Assembly: GCA_029817715.1 (NCBI GenBank)
Contig: JARUPY010000474.1
Span: 4,588,001 to 4,652,000 of the forward strand
DNA length: 64,000 nt
Reading direction: 5' to 3'
Source of the DNA: Melastoma dodecandrum
Taxonomy: Eukaryota; Streptophyta; Magnoliopsida; Myrtales; Melastomataceae
Shown here: piece after piece, positions 18,602-31,351 of the stretch
Numbering within the stretch: the first letter of the stretch is position 1
How the letters are laid out: each line of letters starts with the position of its first letter
Notes under the pieces: generated by a model
The model's database searches: none
Seen by the model: the letters and a program-made list of their open reading frames with translations, nothing else
What the model was told of the DNA's origin: nothing
Translations under genes and position numbers: made by a program

Positions 18602-20413
18602 TTAAAAAAAATAAATAATTAAAAAAATTGAAACTTTACACCGAGAAAAGGGAGAGGGCACGTTACCTGCTTCGGGGAATCTCCATGGTGTCATCCGCCT
18701 TCGCTTCTGTCAAAGGATCCAGAGGGATCAACTCCAGGCGAATCGAGAATTTGAGGTGAGCCTGGACACCGGCGAAGAAAATGAAGACGCCGACTGTGAA
18801 GTCTCACCGCACGCCCTGTTTGAAAAGCTCCGGCTTGTGGGTCGGCTCCCGGCGCTGCCTTGGGCGTGGGCCGAAGATGCGGGTGTGGCACTGGTCATCT
18901 AGGGTTGGAGCTCGACATCCTTCGAGTTGGATCTTGAAGATCTCGAGTGGAGACGGGGATCTGAGGAGGACGAGGTTGTCACCGGCTCTTGGCACTGGTG
19001 ATGGACCCGAGCCTCAGGTTGCGTAACGACATCGGAAGCGGCTGGCTCCCCGAAGGCGAGGTGGTGTCCAGAGAAGAGAGCATGGGTTTGGCGCTCCGTG
19101 ATGGCGGCAAGGGTTTGGTCTTAGTTGCCGACCTTGGGAAGACCTCCGCTGTTGGGGAAGATGGCTGTTGCGTCCAGAGTTGGTGCTGGAGGCAAGGACA
19201 GGCGACTAAGAGGTAGGGATTGCCGATCTGGTTGTCAATTTGGGAACTAGCGACCGAGGACGAAAGGTGCGAGGCCGCTGTGATTGGATCCTAACTGTTG
19301 GCATCGGAAGGAGGAGGAGGCTTTGGCGTTGATCGCCACTTTGGAGTGTTGGTTTAGTTTGTTGCGGTTGAGACGGAAACGGTCAGATCCTTCCGTCGCG
19401 GTTGGCCCGAGGAATGACGAGGCTGTCTCGACAATGAAGTTTGAGAACATAGTCAATCTGTCGCGGAGGGCGTTTGGACTGTCGCTGAAAGGGTCATAGC
19501 TAACCGCTTCGTGGACCTTGGAAGACGGAGGAGTTGACGTGGGATTGCCAGGGAAGGTGACCGGATCTCAGCGCTGTGTGTGTTCTGTTGGGGAATTTTT
19601 TGGTGTGGGAAGAAGATGGCCCTCCGGAGAGGGGAGCTGCCCTTGGGAGGTTGCTCCCTGACAGAATGTGTATCCTCTCGCCTTTTTCCTTCTTTTTTTT
19701 TCAACAGGACTCCTCTCCGGATAAGGACATGGGGTGGAATTTTTGTTTCCCCCACCACGTCCCCACTCATCCCACTCTCCTCCTCTAATTTCGCCTCTTA
19801 CTCAATTTCTCTGATAAAAAATGAAAAATTGGATCGAATCAATCCGTTGGGCCTGGAGGAGAATCTTGGCTAGTGAAGCAGGGAAAACGTCCCTGTGCCG
19901 CGGGATTCTCGTCGGGTGGAAAGTCTTGGCTGATTTTTTTGTCGCCCGTGACCGAGGCTTCTTTCGTTTGTTGTTGTTTTTTTTAAGATGCATTGGGAGA
20001 TTGAGTCCCGAGATTTATTTTAACTTTTCAAATTAATTTGTACTTAAATGAAAATTTAGAAAGTTGTAAATTATTCCTTGAATTTTAGAGTGGTTTCCGA
20101 TTTAGTTCAAAATCAAAATTAAACTAAAAGAAGGTCGTAAAAATGCTTAAAAATTCATAAAAGGTTTAAAAGTGACATTGTCGCTTAATGAAAATGTAAC
20201 TAGGATATTAGTTTCATATAACTAATTCTTAATTCGAAATCAATTACCTAATCATGTTTAGGGATGATAAGCATTAATCCAAGTGTTCAACGATTTTTTT
20301 TGAACCGTAAGCATGTTTGATAATCTTTAAAATTTAAAGAGCACCGTCAGTTAAGGTTAATCTTAATCTAATCACATGTGGAGTGTTTTGGGTTAACGAC
20401 CAATTTGGGGGAT
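18602..20413. other. GC-rich stretch without recognisable gene
   Basis: Several short overlapping frames exist on both strands (all under 110 codons) but none resembles a known protein and none has convincing splice partners. Base composition turns from GC-rich (18700-19650) to AT-rich (20000-20330). It could be a decayed transposon or a diverged gene fragment; I cannot tell. Confidence 0.4.
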
Positions 20414-20802
20414 CTACACATACATATTCGTACACTGATCTTGCAAGTTCGATTGCCGGTACCCTTGCTTGGATTCTTGAATCCAGTCCTAGAGTGCAAG
20501 CAACAAGAAAAGAATGAGTTACGTTAATTGAAATCCGAAGTTGAAAATATACCTTAACGTACAGCCCTGCGCTCCAGTCATATTTCTCTGTTACGTTGCA
20601 TTTCAAGAGGTCTTTCCTCGTAGAAGCGACATGAAAATATTACGGCGACGAAACCCACCATTTCAGTAATGATATAACGGTAAGCCAACTTTGGCGAAGT
20701 CGGGCTTCTTCAAGTTATATGGGAGGAATTCAATACCATCCCCAGAAAGGCCAATCGGGGAAAACGATATCTAAGGTATTTTCGTTGCCGCAGTACTGAA
20801 AC
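20414..20802 (-). pseudogene. 3' part of GT90 O-glucosyltransferase gene, beyond the copia insert
   Basis: Reading minus from 20802, the coding sequence resumes exactly where the other half stops at 25977: FQYCGNENTLDIVFPDWPFWGW is the conserved GT90 (DUF821/CAP10, Rumi-like) segment that follows the APPPLF motif. Stops and frameshifts follow. DLLKCNVTEKYDW...LYVK then ends at a GT donor (20552), a 64-bp intron ends at 20489, and DWIQESKQGYRQSNLQDQC follows until TAG at 20414. The rest of the catalytic domain is missing. Even without the transposon this gene is broken. Confidence 0.82.
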
Positions 20803-21240
20803 TATTAAAATTAAACCAACACCTCCATCCTCTAAAAGCCTCACGAATCCTTCTAAAGATCCTTCGGGAGAATCAAAACTAAGGCCGGGAAAGTTACCGC
20901 GGCCAAGAAGCATCGAGAGGGAGGTAGGTAGAAATTTATGTGTTTAAAAATAGGACTCAGTGGTAAAAGAATTAGAAGGACAGAATTAAGGAGACATGGC
21001 TTAACTTCCTGTCTTCAATTAGCCACCCCACGTACTATAAATAGGTGTAATGCCTCCGATTGTAATTCAATTCACCCAAAAAGTAGAAACAAGAGTTACG
21101 AGAGATAGTGGTCTCCTTTCCCAATAATTCGTTCTTCCGAAGTCAAGTAGGATTCCCCCTCCTCTCTCTTCATAGCATCTCCCTCAAATATCTAAGGAGA
21201 TGTCCCGAGATACTAATCGTAACGAAGCCTGTCTCCTACA
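20803..21240 (+). repeat. Copia 5' LTR
   Basis: Aligns along its length with 25535-25976, with scattered substitutions and small indels. It contains TATAAATA near 21040 as a likely promoter. A degenerate tRNA-Met-like primer site (TTAGCATTAGAGCC) follows directly at 21242. Confidence 0.9.
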
Positions 21241-21462
21241 TTTAGCATTAGAGCCGGATCGGTCGGAGTCGAGTTGTGAAGACCAGCGGAGATTCTGCCA
21301 AAGTCCAGCAGAGGTTCTGTCGAAGTCCCACGGAGGTTCTGCAGAAGTACAAGCGAAGGTTCTGCCGAAATATTGCCGAAGTTATGTCAAGAAAGCTACA
21401 ATCCGGTATTGCGTCAGATATAGGTCGGGGACCAGGCTACGCTTCTAGAAATCGAAATCGGT

Positions 21463-24400
21463 ATGGCTGAATTCAACACTGTCGACATGCTGAAGAAATT
21501 AAACAACCAGAATTATAGCACGTGGAAGACGTGCATGGAGTCATATCTCCAAGGCCAAGATCTCTGGGAGATCATTGGCGGAAGTGAGATGACCCCACCG
21601 GAGGAGGATGCTGCCGCTTTGAGAAAATGCCGGATTAAGGTAGGGAAAGCCATGTTCACCATAAAAAACCACAATTGAGGAAGAAATGTTGGAGCATATA
21701 AGGTACGCCACTACTCCAAAGGATGCTTGGGATATAGAAGCGACTAGGTTCTCCAAGAAGAATGATATGAGGCTACAGTTGCTAGAGAATGACTTGCTGG
21801 CAGTTAGACAAGGAGATTTTCGAATTAATGAGTTCTTTACAAAAGTAAAATCTATCTGTCGGAAAATTTCTCAGTTAGACCCAGGATTAAGGATTAGTGA
21901 TGATAGGATGAGGAGGATAATTATCCATGGGTTACGACCAGAGTATAGGGGATTTATTGCGGCAGTACAAGGATGGCCCACGACACCGTCCCTAGAAGAT
22001 TTAGAAAAATTGTTAGCTAATCAGGAGATGTTAGCAAAACAGTTGGCAGACGTATCTTTGAAAAATGGAGAAGATGCTTTATATAGTAATAAGGGAAGAA
22101 GTTATACTAAAAATAAGAGGGTTGAGGAGAGAAGATTCCCATAAGGCGGTAGAAGTGAGCGACGTGAGCAGCAACAGAATAGACCACAACATGAGAAGAG
22201 AAGTAGGCAAACCAGCCTGGCTGAAGGATGCAGAATGCTTCAATTGTGGAAAGAACGGGCGTTACTCTCCATATTGCTAGTCCAAGAAGAAGAACGTGGA
22301 AGGAAATGCGGCCACATCAAGCAGTCAAGACGGAAATAAATCCGAAGAGGAGTGTAACCTGGAAGCATCCCTCGCCGTGCTAGAAGAAGAGCAACTATTG
22401 GAAGACCATGCTCTTGCAGTAGTTCACGATAAAACAGTGGACTATGCTCAAAATTGGATATTTGACTCAGGATGCTCTAACGATATAACCGGTGACCAGG
22501 AGAAGCTGTAGGAGTTGTCGGTCTACAAAGGACAACGCGTCGTCGTCACCGCCAACAACTCAAGATTGCCCATTGCCCATATTGGCAAGACTGTCATAGA
22601 AGGTGATGACAGTTCCGGCAAGGTACAACTGCAGGGAGTTTACCATGTCCCTGGTATAAAGAAGAATTTTCTATCAGTAGCACAACTAACAACCCCTGAC
22701 AACTTCGTGGTATTTGGGCCTGAATTTGTGAAGGTCTATCTTGAGTTGAAGTTTTCAAGGACACCATTAATGGAAGAGCGGAATGTCAACTCTATCTACG
22801 TTATGTCTGCAGAATCTGCATATGTAGACAAAATGAAAAAAAACGAGACAGCGAATCTCTGGCATGAGAGACTTGGACATGTCGGCTACCATAAGTTGAA
22901 GGTCATGATGAACAAGGGGATGCTAAAGAGACTTCCGTAGCTGGAGGTGAATGTTGACAATGTCTGTCCCGGCTGTCAGTATGGTAAAGCACATCAATTA
23001 CCGTACGAAGACTTCAAGTATAAGGCCAAAGAACCACGACAGCTTATCTACTCTGATGTGTTCGGTCCGGTGAAACACCCATCAATAGTTGGCTGTAGAT
23101 ACATGGTGACTTTCATTGATGACTACTCTAGGTATATCCGGGTATATTTCATGAAAGAAAAGTCAGAGGCTCTGCAGAAATTCAAAGAGTTCGAGAACAA
23201 AGCAGAGAGTGACTTGCAAAAGAAGGTGATGTGTTTGCGCACCGACAATCGGGGAGAATACACCTTCAGGGAATTTGAAGAATTCCTAAGAGAACACAAG
23301 ATAAGGCAACAATTGACTTGTCCCCACACATCACAACAGAATGGTGTTGCAGAAAGAAATAACAGGCATCGCAGAAGTTTGCCGAAGGTTGCACGCAAGG
23401 AATGTCCTGGGAAGATACTGTGCAGAGTGCATGAAGACCGCTGCAGATATAACAAACAGGCTACCTCAAGCTCGCCTCGACTTCAAGACACGCTTCAAGT
23501 TGTTATGGAAGATGAAGCCAATAGTGAGCCACTTCCGTATTTTCGGGTGTGTCTGTTATGTGTTCATCCCTAACCATCTGCGAAGCAAGTTCGATAAGAA
23601 GGCAACCAAGTGCATCTTCCTAGGATATGACGCAGAGAGAAAAGGGTGGAAATGTTGTGATCCCACGACCAACAAGTGCACTGTATCAAGGAATGTTGTC
23701 TTCAATGAAGCAACTTCCTGGTGGTTGCCTTCAACAAGAGAAGATGACAAGGAACACATGAAAAAGGGGAGCAAGTAACCTTAAAACATATTGTTGAGGA
23801 GACTGACGAAGGGCCTTCTATAACAAGGAATAATGACGAAGAAGAGAGGCCATGGCAGACATGAGTATATCAAAGATCTTCTGAAGAAGTGACAGAAGAA
23901 GGAGGAGACGGTACAACACCGTTGAGGAGATCTACGAGACAACGCAGACCTCTAACACGGTACATAGACGCAACTCTTGCAGAAGATGTCTATCCACAAG
24001 AGCAGTCCACGTATGAAGAAGCATCAAAGCACAAGGTATGGCGAGAAGCGATGCAAGAAGAAATTCGGGCCTTAGAAGAAAACCAGACTTGGGAGTTGGT
24101 TCCTAAACCCAGTGAGGTAAGACCTATATCCTGCAAGTGGGTCTATAAAGAGAAGACTCGTCCAGATGGATCCGTGGAGAGATACAAGGCTCGTCTTGTC
24201 GCTCGAGGATTCTCACGGCAGTATGGCTTGGACTACGATGAGATATTCAGTCCAGTAGCGAAGATAACAACTATCAGAGTTCTACTCGCCTTAGCTGCAA
24301 GTAAGTCCTTGAAGCTCTAGCAGATGGACGTAAAGAATGCTTTTCTAACGGAGAGTTAGATAGAGCCATCTACATGGAACAACCGGAAGGTTTTGATGAC

Positions 24401-25528
24401 AAGCATCATCCCAACTATGTTTGCAAGCTAAGGAAAACTTTATACAGATTGAAGCAGGCACCACGGGCATGGTACAATAAGTGAGTTCTTACTCCAGAGT
24501 AGATATACCCTTGCAGTGGCCGACTCAAGCCTCTTCGTCAAATTCAAAGAAGAAAAGATTGCAATAGTACTTGTGTACGTGGACGATCTCATCATCACAG
24601 GAGATGACAACATGGAGATCAAGCTGATCAAAGAGAATCTTTCTATATGGTTCCACATAAAGGAGCTCGGAGAATTGAAGCACTTCTTGGGATTAGAAGT
24701 CGATCGAGTTCCAGAAGGCTTGTTCTTATGTCAAGAGAAATATGCAAGGGAGCTGCTAAAGAAATATGGGATGTCAAAGTGCAAGTCGATATCAACACCT
24801 ATCGAGTTCAACGCCAAGCTTAGTGCAAATGAAGGCAATGATCTTGAAGAGTCAATGATGTACTGTCAGCTGGTGGGAAGTCTAATCTACCTTACTCATA
24901 CAAGACCAAACATATCATACGTCGTCGGACTGGTGAGTAGGTTTATGCAAGCTCTAAAGAAGCCTCATCTAGAAGTAGTTCGGCGAATATTAAGATATAT
25001 AAAGGAACACTTGATTATGAGATTCTCTATGAGACCAAAGGAGATTTCAAACCGGTTAGATATTGCGATGCGGATTTCGCTAGAAACCGTGATACTCGAA
25101 GATCTACCGCTTGATACGTCTTTCCTGTTGCAGGGGGAGTAGTCTCATGCAGTAAGAGACAACCAACAATATCCCTCTCAATGACAGAAGCATAGTACAG
25201 AGCTGTTGCAACTGCAACACAAGAATCCATTTGGCTAATGCTGCTAATGAGAGACCTTCATCGACAAGTCTTCAATGAGGTACCCTTATTATACGACAAC
25301 CGTTCAGCTCTCCAATTAGATGAAAACTCAGTATTTCATGCGATGACAAAACACGTGGAGGTTTACTATCACTTCTTACAAGAAAAGGTGTTACAAGGAG
25401 ATATCAAGCTACAATACATTGGAACGGAAGGTCAAACAGCTGACATCTTCACTAAGGGACTTAACACAAGCAAGCTCGAGGAGTTCCGAACACAACTTGG
25501 AATGATGAGAAGAGAAAGTCGGTGTTGA
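21463..25528 (+). pseudogene. Copia gag-pol, broken by stops and frameshifts
   Basis: Gag begins at MAEFNTVDMLKKLNNQNYS and includes a damaged zinc knuckle (CFNCGKNGRYSPYC, His replaced by Arg). Protease keeps DSG (WIFDSGCSNDI). Pre-integrase LWHERLGHVGYHKL and [10 protein letters not shown], the integrase core with [16 protein letters not shown] and NGVAERN, RT with WVYKEKTRPDGS and [11 protein letters not shown], and RNase H up to 25528 are all visible. At least six stops or frame changes split it (for example at 21679, 22145, 22512, 22941, 24321, 25140). It is not autonomous. Confidence 0.92.
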
Positions 25529-25534
25529 GGCGAG

Positions 25535-25976
25535 TGTTAAAATTAACTCAACACCTACATTCTCTAGAAGCCTCACGAACCATTCTAAAGATCTTTCGGG
25601 AGAATCAAAACGAAGGCCGGGAAAGTTACAACATGGCCAAGAAGCATCGAGAGGGAGATAGGTAGAAGTTTATGTGGTTAAAAATAGGACTCAGTGGTAA
25701 ATGAATTATAAGGTCACAATTAGGGAGACGTGGCTTAACTTCCAGTCTTCAATTAGGCCACCCCACGCAATATAAATAGGCGTAAGCCTCCGATTGTAAT
25801 TCAATTCATCCAGAAAGTAGAAATAAGAGAGTTACGAGAGATAGTGGTCTCCTCTCCCAATAATTCCTTCTTCCGAAGACAAGTAGGAGTCCCCCTCCTC
25901 TCCCTCCGTAGCATCTCCCTCAAATATCTAAGGAGATGTCCCAAGACACCAATCGTAACGAAGCCTGTGTTCTACA
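25535..25976 (+). repeat. Copia 3' LTR
   Basis: Right LTR; starts TGTTAAAATTAA after GTTGAGGCGAG and ends TTCTACA. Direct repeat of 20803-21240. Confidence 0.9.
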
Positions 25977-26463
25977 TAAACAACGGTGGCGGGGCCTTTG
26001 CAAGTAAGACAGGCCGATCATCGCAATCGAACAAGATCTCCATGTCCGGTAACTTACCAGGATGCCGTGTTTGAAGTTGCAACATGCCCCAGATGGTGAA
26101 GACGTCCCTAGTCTGAATCACTTGCTTGTACTTCTTGATGTAGACCTTGCCATTGATGATAGCCTTTTGGAAATGAGCAGTCTTACGAGCTCTCTCAACC
26201 AAGTCCCTGGTGATCCTGCTCATTCGCCATGGCTTCAAGTCCTCATGGATCCATTTGAAGTAAGCCGAGCACACGTCTTTTGTAGACTGTCGAAAACAGG
26301 TTGTCGGCATTGGAAGTGTTGACCCTGAAAGTGACCTCTGAAACAACCGGTGTAACACGTCGGAATATTTGGCATCACGGGCATTGGGTGCTTCCGTAGA
26401 GTTGTGTATGTGATCGCCATGAAGAAAGAAAAAAAGGAGGGCAACGAACATCACTCTAAGCAA
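25977..26463 (-). pseudogene. 5' part of GT90 O-glucosyltransferase gene, truncated by copia
   Basis: The protein shows the GT90 (DUF821, Rumi/CAP10-like) signature: YFKWIHEDLKPW, the IT..LVERA stretch, QTRDVFTIWGMLQL, HPGKLPDMEILFDCDDRPV and APPPLF. Such enzymes are Golgi/ER glycosyltransferases. The coding frame is cut at 25977 by the copia 3' LTR and resumes at 20802. The upstream ATG at 26463 gives a poor N-terminus; a real exon may begin near 26290 after TTTTCGACAG. The expected first exon with a membrane anchor was not found to the right. Confidence 0.82.
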
Positions 26464-27442
26464 GAATACTTACAAGTGACATTGACAATATCTCCATAGA
26501 AAACAATAGTTGAAAAGATATGATATGTCTGATAAAATATATGTACAATATTGTATTACCATGTTGCCATTTTTTATAAAATATCTCATTTCCCTCTAAG
26601 TAATCTAGGCAACTTTCATATTCCGGAAATCACCCAAATCTTTTCATATATCACTCATTAGCCTTGTAGAGGTTTTCTTGTTCGGCCAGCTGACTGTCAC
26701 TTCGTTTGTTCATGTCGCATGGTGACCATCGTCGCCTGGTGGCCTCCATCGTCCGGTAATTGCTTCGTTCGTAAGCCTTCTCTGTCGTGTTTCCACAACC
26801 ACCTTATTGAAAGGCCTTGTCCTCTTTGAGCCTATTCCCCGGGCTACTAGCAGGTAGTAATCCACATATGTCGCTAATGTCTATTACTCAGAATTTCTCT
26901 TGCCAAACATGAAGTTATGTCGGGATAGATCTTCTGGCCTGTACCCGGTGAAGTTCTTGTCTCTTAGAGAGATAAATTCATGTGATCGTGGGCGTCGTTT
27001 TGGCGAGGGAGACGGGTGATGGAGAAGATCCTAGAAAGAGCATTTGTAGCTTCACGAGACACAACGAGAAGGGAAAGCGTTTTCCTCGTTTGTTTCCCGA
27101 AGGCGAATATCCCCACATTAACAAAACATTCGTTTGCTCTGCGTTGAAGGTGAAGAAACCTCCTTTATTCCCCCCCCCCCCCCCCCCCGCATGAATAATA
27201 ATAAAGAGATGGCGAACCCAAGATGGGCCTTTAATCCCCGACATATAATTTGGTTCGATTCCCACAATCTTGCATACTTTCTTGTATTTAACGAGACTGT
27301 CCTCATCTTATGACTTGGGACGCACATCTTCCCAATGTGTATATATATACCAGGAGGCATCTTCCATTCCAGCCTCGTCTCGTCCCCCGAACCTCCACTG
27401 CCTTAAAGCCCCGTTTCCTTCGCCATATCTGACCGAACAAGA
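26464..27442. other. Intergenic, remorin upstream region
   Basis: No gene recognised. A 19-base C-run (27170-27188) lies about 255 bp before the remorin ATG. TATATATAC near 27341, about 100 bp upstream of the ATG, is a plausible remorin TATA box. Confidence 0.45.
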
Positions 27443-28584
27443 ATGGCGAAGAAAGGTGAAAATCCCGTTACTCCAGACTCTGCAGCCGCTGCCGAAGAGA
27501 GGACTGCCCTCGTCGTTGCCGGAAGTATTCTCCTTTCTTTTCCTTTTCTGGATGGATGGATGGATCATATATCCCATATCATTTTCCGTTCGTCCTCCTC
27601 CGACATACAAACGCTCGCTTATTCCTACAGCAGTCGGTCATGGCTTGATTTTTGAAACAACTGTTTAGAACAAGTTTTGGTTTTCTTGTGGGTGTGATGT
27701 TAGCTTCCAACGTCCGCAGCTCTTAGTTTTTTTATTTATTCTCATGGAATCGGATTGACAAGGCTTCCAACCTAGTCATACATGTGCTCTCTTGATGCAG
27801 AAGCAGCCGCCGGAGACGAAGGGAAAAAGAACCACGGAGGATCACTTGAAAGAGGTAAGTGATGACTCTAGTTCTCACAGTGATGTGCAGATAGATTCCA
27901 TGAATCAAGCACAATTTTAGCCATCGCCAATCTTATTCTCATCCCCCTACTACACGGCAGACCTTGCGCTGGCCAAAGTTGATAAAGAGAAGAAATTGTC
28001 GTTCGTCCAGGCTTGGGAGCAAAGTGAGATCTCCAAAGCCGTCAACAAGTATGCCCTCAAGGAAACTGCTTCATAGATCGATATGCCTTGTAGGGTCTAC
28101 GATGAGCTTCCTAGGCGTCACTCCACGTGTTGAGGATGACTCACCGATTCACTCCATTGGTTGAACAGGGCTCAGAAGAAGCTGTCTATTGTTACCGCTT
28201 GGGAGAATAGCCAGAAGGCATCCAAGGAAGCCGATTTGCGGAAAACTGAGGTGACAGATTGTTACTTCACATTAAACATTCGGCTTCCAGTTTCTTGTTT
28301 TCCATAAATTCTCAAAAGGAAAACACTACCTAATCTTTCCTCTATCCGGGCAATGTTTAGCTTTGATGGATACATTCCCTGGATGACAGGAGCAACTAGA
28401 CAAGAAGAAGGCGGAATACGGCGAGAAAATGAGAAACAAGGTAGCCCTGATTCACAAACAAGCGGACGAGAAGAGGGCAGTCATCCATGCTAAGCGGGGA
28501 GAAGACATCCTGAAGGCCGAGGAATTGGCAGCCAAGTACCGGGCAACCGGATCCATCCCGAAAAAGTTCCTGGGATGCTTTTAG
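27443..28584 (+). CDS. Remorin (five exons, 166 aa)
   Basis: Plant-specific protein that anchors to plasma-membrane nanodomains through its C-terminus. Exons by GT-AG signals: 27443-27524, 27801-27854, 27961-28048, 28169-28250, 28390-28584; phases agree throughout. After a short N-terminus the sequence enters the Remorin_C domain: KEKKLSFVQAWEQSEISKAVNK, then the coiled-coil KKLSIVTAWENSQKASKEADLRK and KKKAEYGEKMRNKVALIHKQA, ending KYRATGSIPKKFLGCF. The terminal Cys-Phe fits the membrane anchor with acylatable Cys. The variable N-terminal region (about 50 residues) is shorter than in many remorins and lacks a long Pro-rich part. No damage seen. Confidence 0.9.
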
Positions 28585-29086
28585 CGCGAAGGCATTCATC
28601 TCAGTGGCTTATATTTGTTGCAGGGTAAAAGGCCTGCAGTGGTGTTGGTCGATCAATCGGTTGTGTTTTGGTTTGATTGCATGTTTGTTGTGTGATAAAA
28701 GATCTGGACTGAACTATTTGGATCAATAAATTGCAGTTGACATTTGAACTATGTCAATCCTATGAATCCAAAGCTTGCACTTCAGGCCGAGGCACAAATC
28801 ATTAACATCATTAGCGAGATAATGCTAATTATGAAGAGAACGTGAGCAGATTTGAAGAAACTGTCCTAGGAACAATCACATTGTATTCAAGTCCTAACAA
28901 GGGGTGTCCCAAAAGGACTCCCCTCCCAACTTCTGAGGATTACTCAAAAGAAACAAAAAGCCGATTCACAATCACGCCAGTTTGGGATCCCTAAACTAAG
29001 TCAAGTACTAATCCGATCCGATCGCGGCAGGCAGCCACCAGGCACATGGTGTAAAAGAGGCATGAATTGGTAAACTATATTAGGAG
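28585..29086. other. Intergenic between convergent remorin and MYB
   Basis: Holds only the 3' flanks of the two convergent genes; AATAAA-like signals occur near 28727. No further feature is seen. Confidence 0.5.
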
Positions 29087-30174
29087 CTACATTGTCGCTG
29101 CTGTGACATTGTAGTGGTCGATCTGTCCCAAGAATGTTATGTCATTGTTGATCGGGAAATCTAGTAGCAGCTGGAGTGCGGTGTCTGAGGAGTCCTCGAG
29201 CTCACTGTATCCCGATGACTCGGACTCTTCCATCATCTCGACATAGGATTTGCAGCTCTTACGGTCCTTATCCTCCACGTTTTCGTTTTCGAGGGAGGAG
29301 GCAGAGGAGCCTGCCAGGTTCGACTCGCATTTCACGGATGACGACGATCCTTGGGAAGCAGGGCTTTGGGTGACAGTTTTCTCCTCTCGGATGGACTTTC
29401 TGAACGATTCCCCGACCTCGGAGTTCCACAACTGGAGGAAAAAATCAGAAGCCGCCCCTGCCGGGGCCCTGGAAGGGGGCAGATCAGGACCAAACTGGAG
29501 GGACTCCTTGGAGAGCCGGGCCTCGGCTTCGAGCCTGGCGCTCTCCCACTGAGCCATGTGCCTGGTGGAGGTCGTGGATGGCGATTTCGGGATGGGGCTG
29601 CAGGGGAGGAACGGCTCATGCGTCTGAGGGTCGAGGCCCATCCCAAGGAGCCGTTTCTTGAGGTGGGTGTTCCAGAGGTTCTTGATCTCGTTGTCGGTTC
29701 TCCCCGGCAGCTGAGCAGCTATGGCAGCCCACCTGTAGCAGCGACAACAGCACACGCTAACCCCAGACACAACCCGGGCAAATCAACCAGGAGCGAAGAC
29801 GCGTGCAGGGGGGGGGGGGGACACCTGTTGCCAAGGATTCCGTGGAGCTGGATAACAAGCTTCTCCTCCTCTGCAGTGAAGGGGCCGCGCTTAATGTCCG
29901 GTCGGAGGTAGTTGGTCCACCGTAGACGGCAGCTCTTTCCGCAGCGCTTAAGTCCTAAAACCAACCTCGAAGGGAGAAGCGATGAGTTGCAGGAGCAAAA
30001 TGGGAAACATGTTCCTACATAGTGTGGCAGAGAAAAAGAACCTGCAAGCTTAGGGAGGGAACGCCAGCTGCCATGGCCATTCTTCTTGATGTAGTCGACG
30101 AGGATGTTATCCTCTTCGGAAGTCCAAGGACCTCTCTTAAGATCGCTCTTGTCACAACATGGGGTCCTCCCCAT
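29087..30174 (-). CDS. R2R3-MYB transcription factor, MYB17/MIXTA-like (302 aa)
   Basis: Exons 30174-30042, 29954-29825 and 29732-29087 with GT-AG borders; the two introns sit at the usual R2R3-MYB places (after PKLAG and within LGNRW). R2 starts MGRTPCCDK...[10 protein letters not shown]3 is [20 protein letters not shown]...[20 protein letters not shown]. The motif [20 protein letters not shown] after the repeats marks subgroup 9 (MYB16/MYB106/MYB17 relatives); LDPQTHEP and the [18 protein letters not shown] stretch look closest to MYB17, a floral meristem regulator. Intron 2 has a 13-G run. The acidic Ser-rich C-terminus fits an activator. All reading frames are intact. Confidence 0.9.
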
Positions 30175-30235
30175 CCTTCACCCTCCCAATCCACCACCTC
30201 ACCTCTACTCACTCCCCAACCTTAAGAATGCCGAA

Positions 30236-30440
30236 TTGTTTGCGGACGAAACACTAACCCGGACTAACACAAGAATTAAAAGCCAAGACTTTTAAACTAA
30301 CACTGGTGCAAAGCATAAGAATAAAAACACATAAATAATAATACTTACTCCCATTTTTTAAGAATAAGTTATAAGAAGATAATCAATTAGTTACCTAAAA
30401 CTAAGATAAATATAAAGTGTCTTGCGTATTTATGATTGTG
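30236..30440. repeat. Left member of a direct repeat pair upstream of MYB
   Basis: Shares blocks with 31352-31590 in the same orientation: CGGACGAAACAC, GGACTAACACA, CCAAGACTTTTA, GCAAAGCA.AAGAA.AAAA.CAC and ACTAAGA.AAA.A.AAAGTGT. It begins only about 60 bp upstream of the MYB ATG. Confidence 0.6.
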
Positions 30441-31351
30441 TTGATCTTTTGATCTTGCCTTTTATTTATAGAGAATCTTTAACGGCGTTTATTTTTTATT
30501 CATCAACTTACATTTGGTAGTTATCTTCATGTTCTGCACGTTTTCATGGTGAGCTTCCACCCGTAGAATCTTCTCTTTAAAATTATCCACAAAATTTATC
30601 TCAGTCGACTGATTAGGTTCTCCATCAACGAGGTCAGATTTTCTCCATCGACCTGGAAGAATCCATCGACTAAATAGACAGGGATAATCCTCCCTCGGGA
30701 AGAATACTCCGTCGACTAGTCGATGAATCAGATTGTCATACGTCTTTTTACAATCCGTTTTTCCGAATAGTGTGACAATTTCAATTAATTGAATTTTCTG
30801 GGTGTCACACATTTGTGGATCACCTTTATCAACCAGTTTTCGAGTTTTATCGGGAACATACATTTTTACGCTTTCGAATGGCATGACGGATATATAATTT
30901 TGGATTAATTTCGATCGACTGGATCTTCGAAGCATTACACATCGATTGATCATTCACGACTATTTGTCGGGTTTCAATAAGAACTTGCGGAGAGTTACAT
31001 ATTTTTTTATAACTCTCGGCAGTTACTTGTCGAGTTTTCATATGAACATGTGTTAGAGTAAGAACCGCCAAACGCAAAGTCATCAAACGAAAATTATAAA
31101 AGTCCCGACACATATTTTCCAGTCGCTCTGTTATACTACGAAGGGCAATTTTAATAGTTATTCGCGTATCCAACTCTCGTAGGACAATTTTCCAAGCCTT
31201 ATCTGCGTCGAGTGATCGAACAAACCCTTTGTCATAGAAGGAATCATTGTCCCAAGTTGATCCACGCTCACTGCACCAAAAACGTGTTGACATTTCGTAT
31301 ATTCACGCGAAACTCATTTCCGACTCCTACTATGGTCGCCAAAAACGTGTT
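30441..31351. other. DNA between the direct repeats, weak minus-strand frames
   Basis: Two overlapping minus-strand frames (30489-30953, 30847-31293; about 150 codons each) have no recognisable domain. The whole 30236-31590 block resembles a decayed LTR-type or other dispersed element, but no terminal signature or polymerase is visible. Confidence 0.35.

Larger units (their letters stand above)
20803..25976 (+). mobile_element. Ty1/copia LTR retrotransposon, degenerate
   Basis: Element bounded by two LTRs of about 440 bp (20803-21240 and 25535-25976) that share start (TGTTAAAATTAA, first bases mutated on the left) and end (CTACA). The 5-bp flanks GAAAC (20798-20802) and TAAAC (25977-25981) match at four of five positions, fitting a target-site duplication. 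Internal order gag, protease, integrase, RT, RNase H defines copia. It is inserted into the GT90 gene. Confidence 0.93.

Noticed and set aside
19453..19770. Minus-strand ORF of 105 codons in GC-rich DNA
   Set aside because: No domain, no splice partners, overlapping frames on both strands of similar length.
27170..27188. 19-base C-run as a functional quadruplex or i-motif site
   Set aside because: Homopolymers of this length are error-prone in sequencing; no supporting context.
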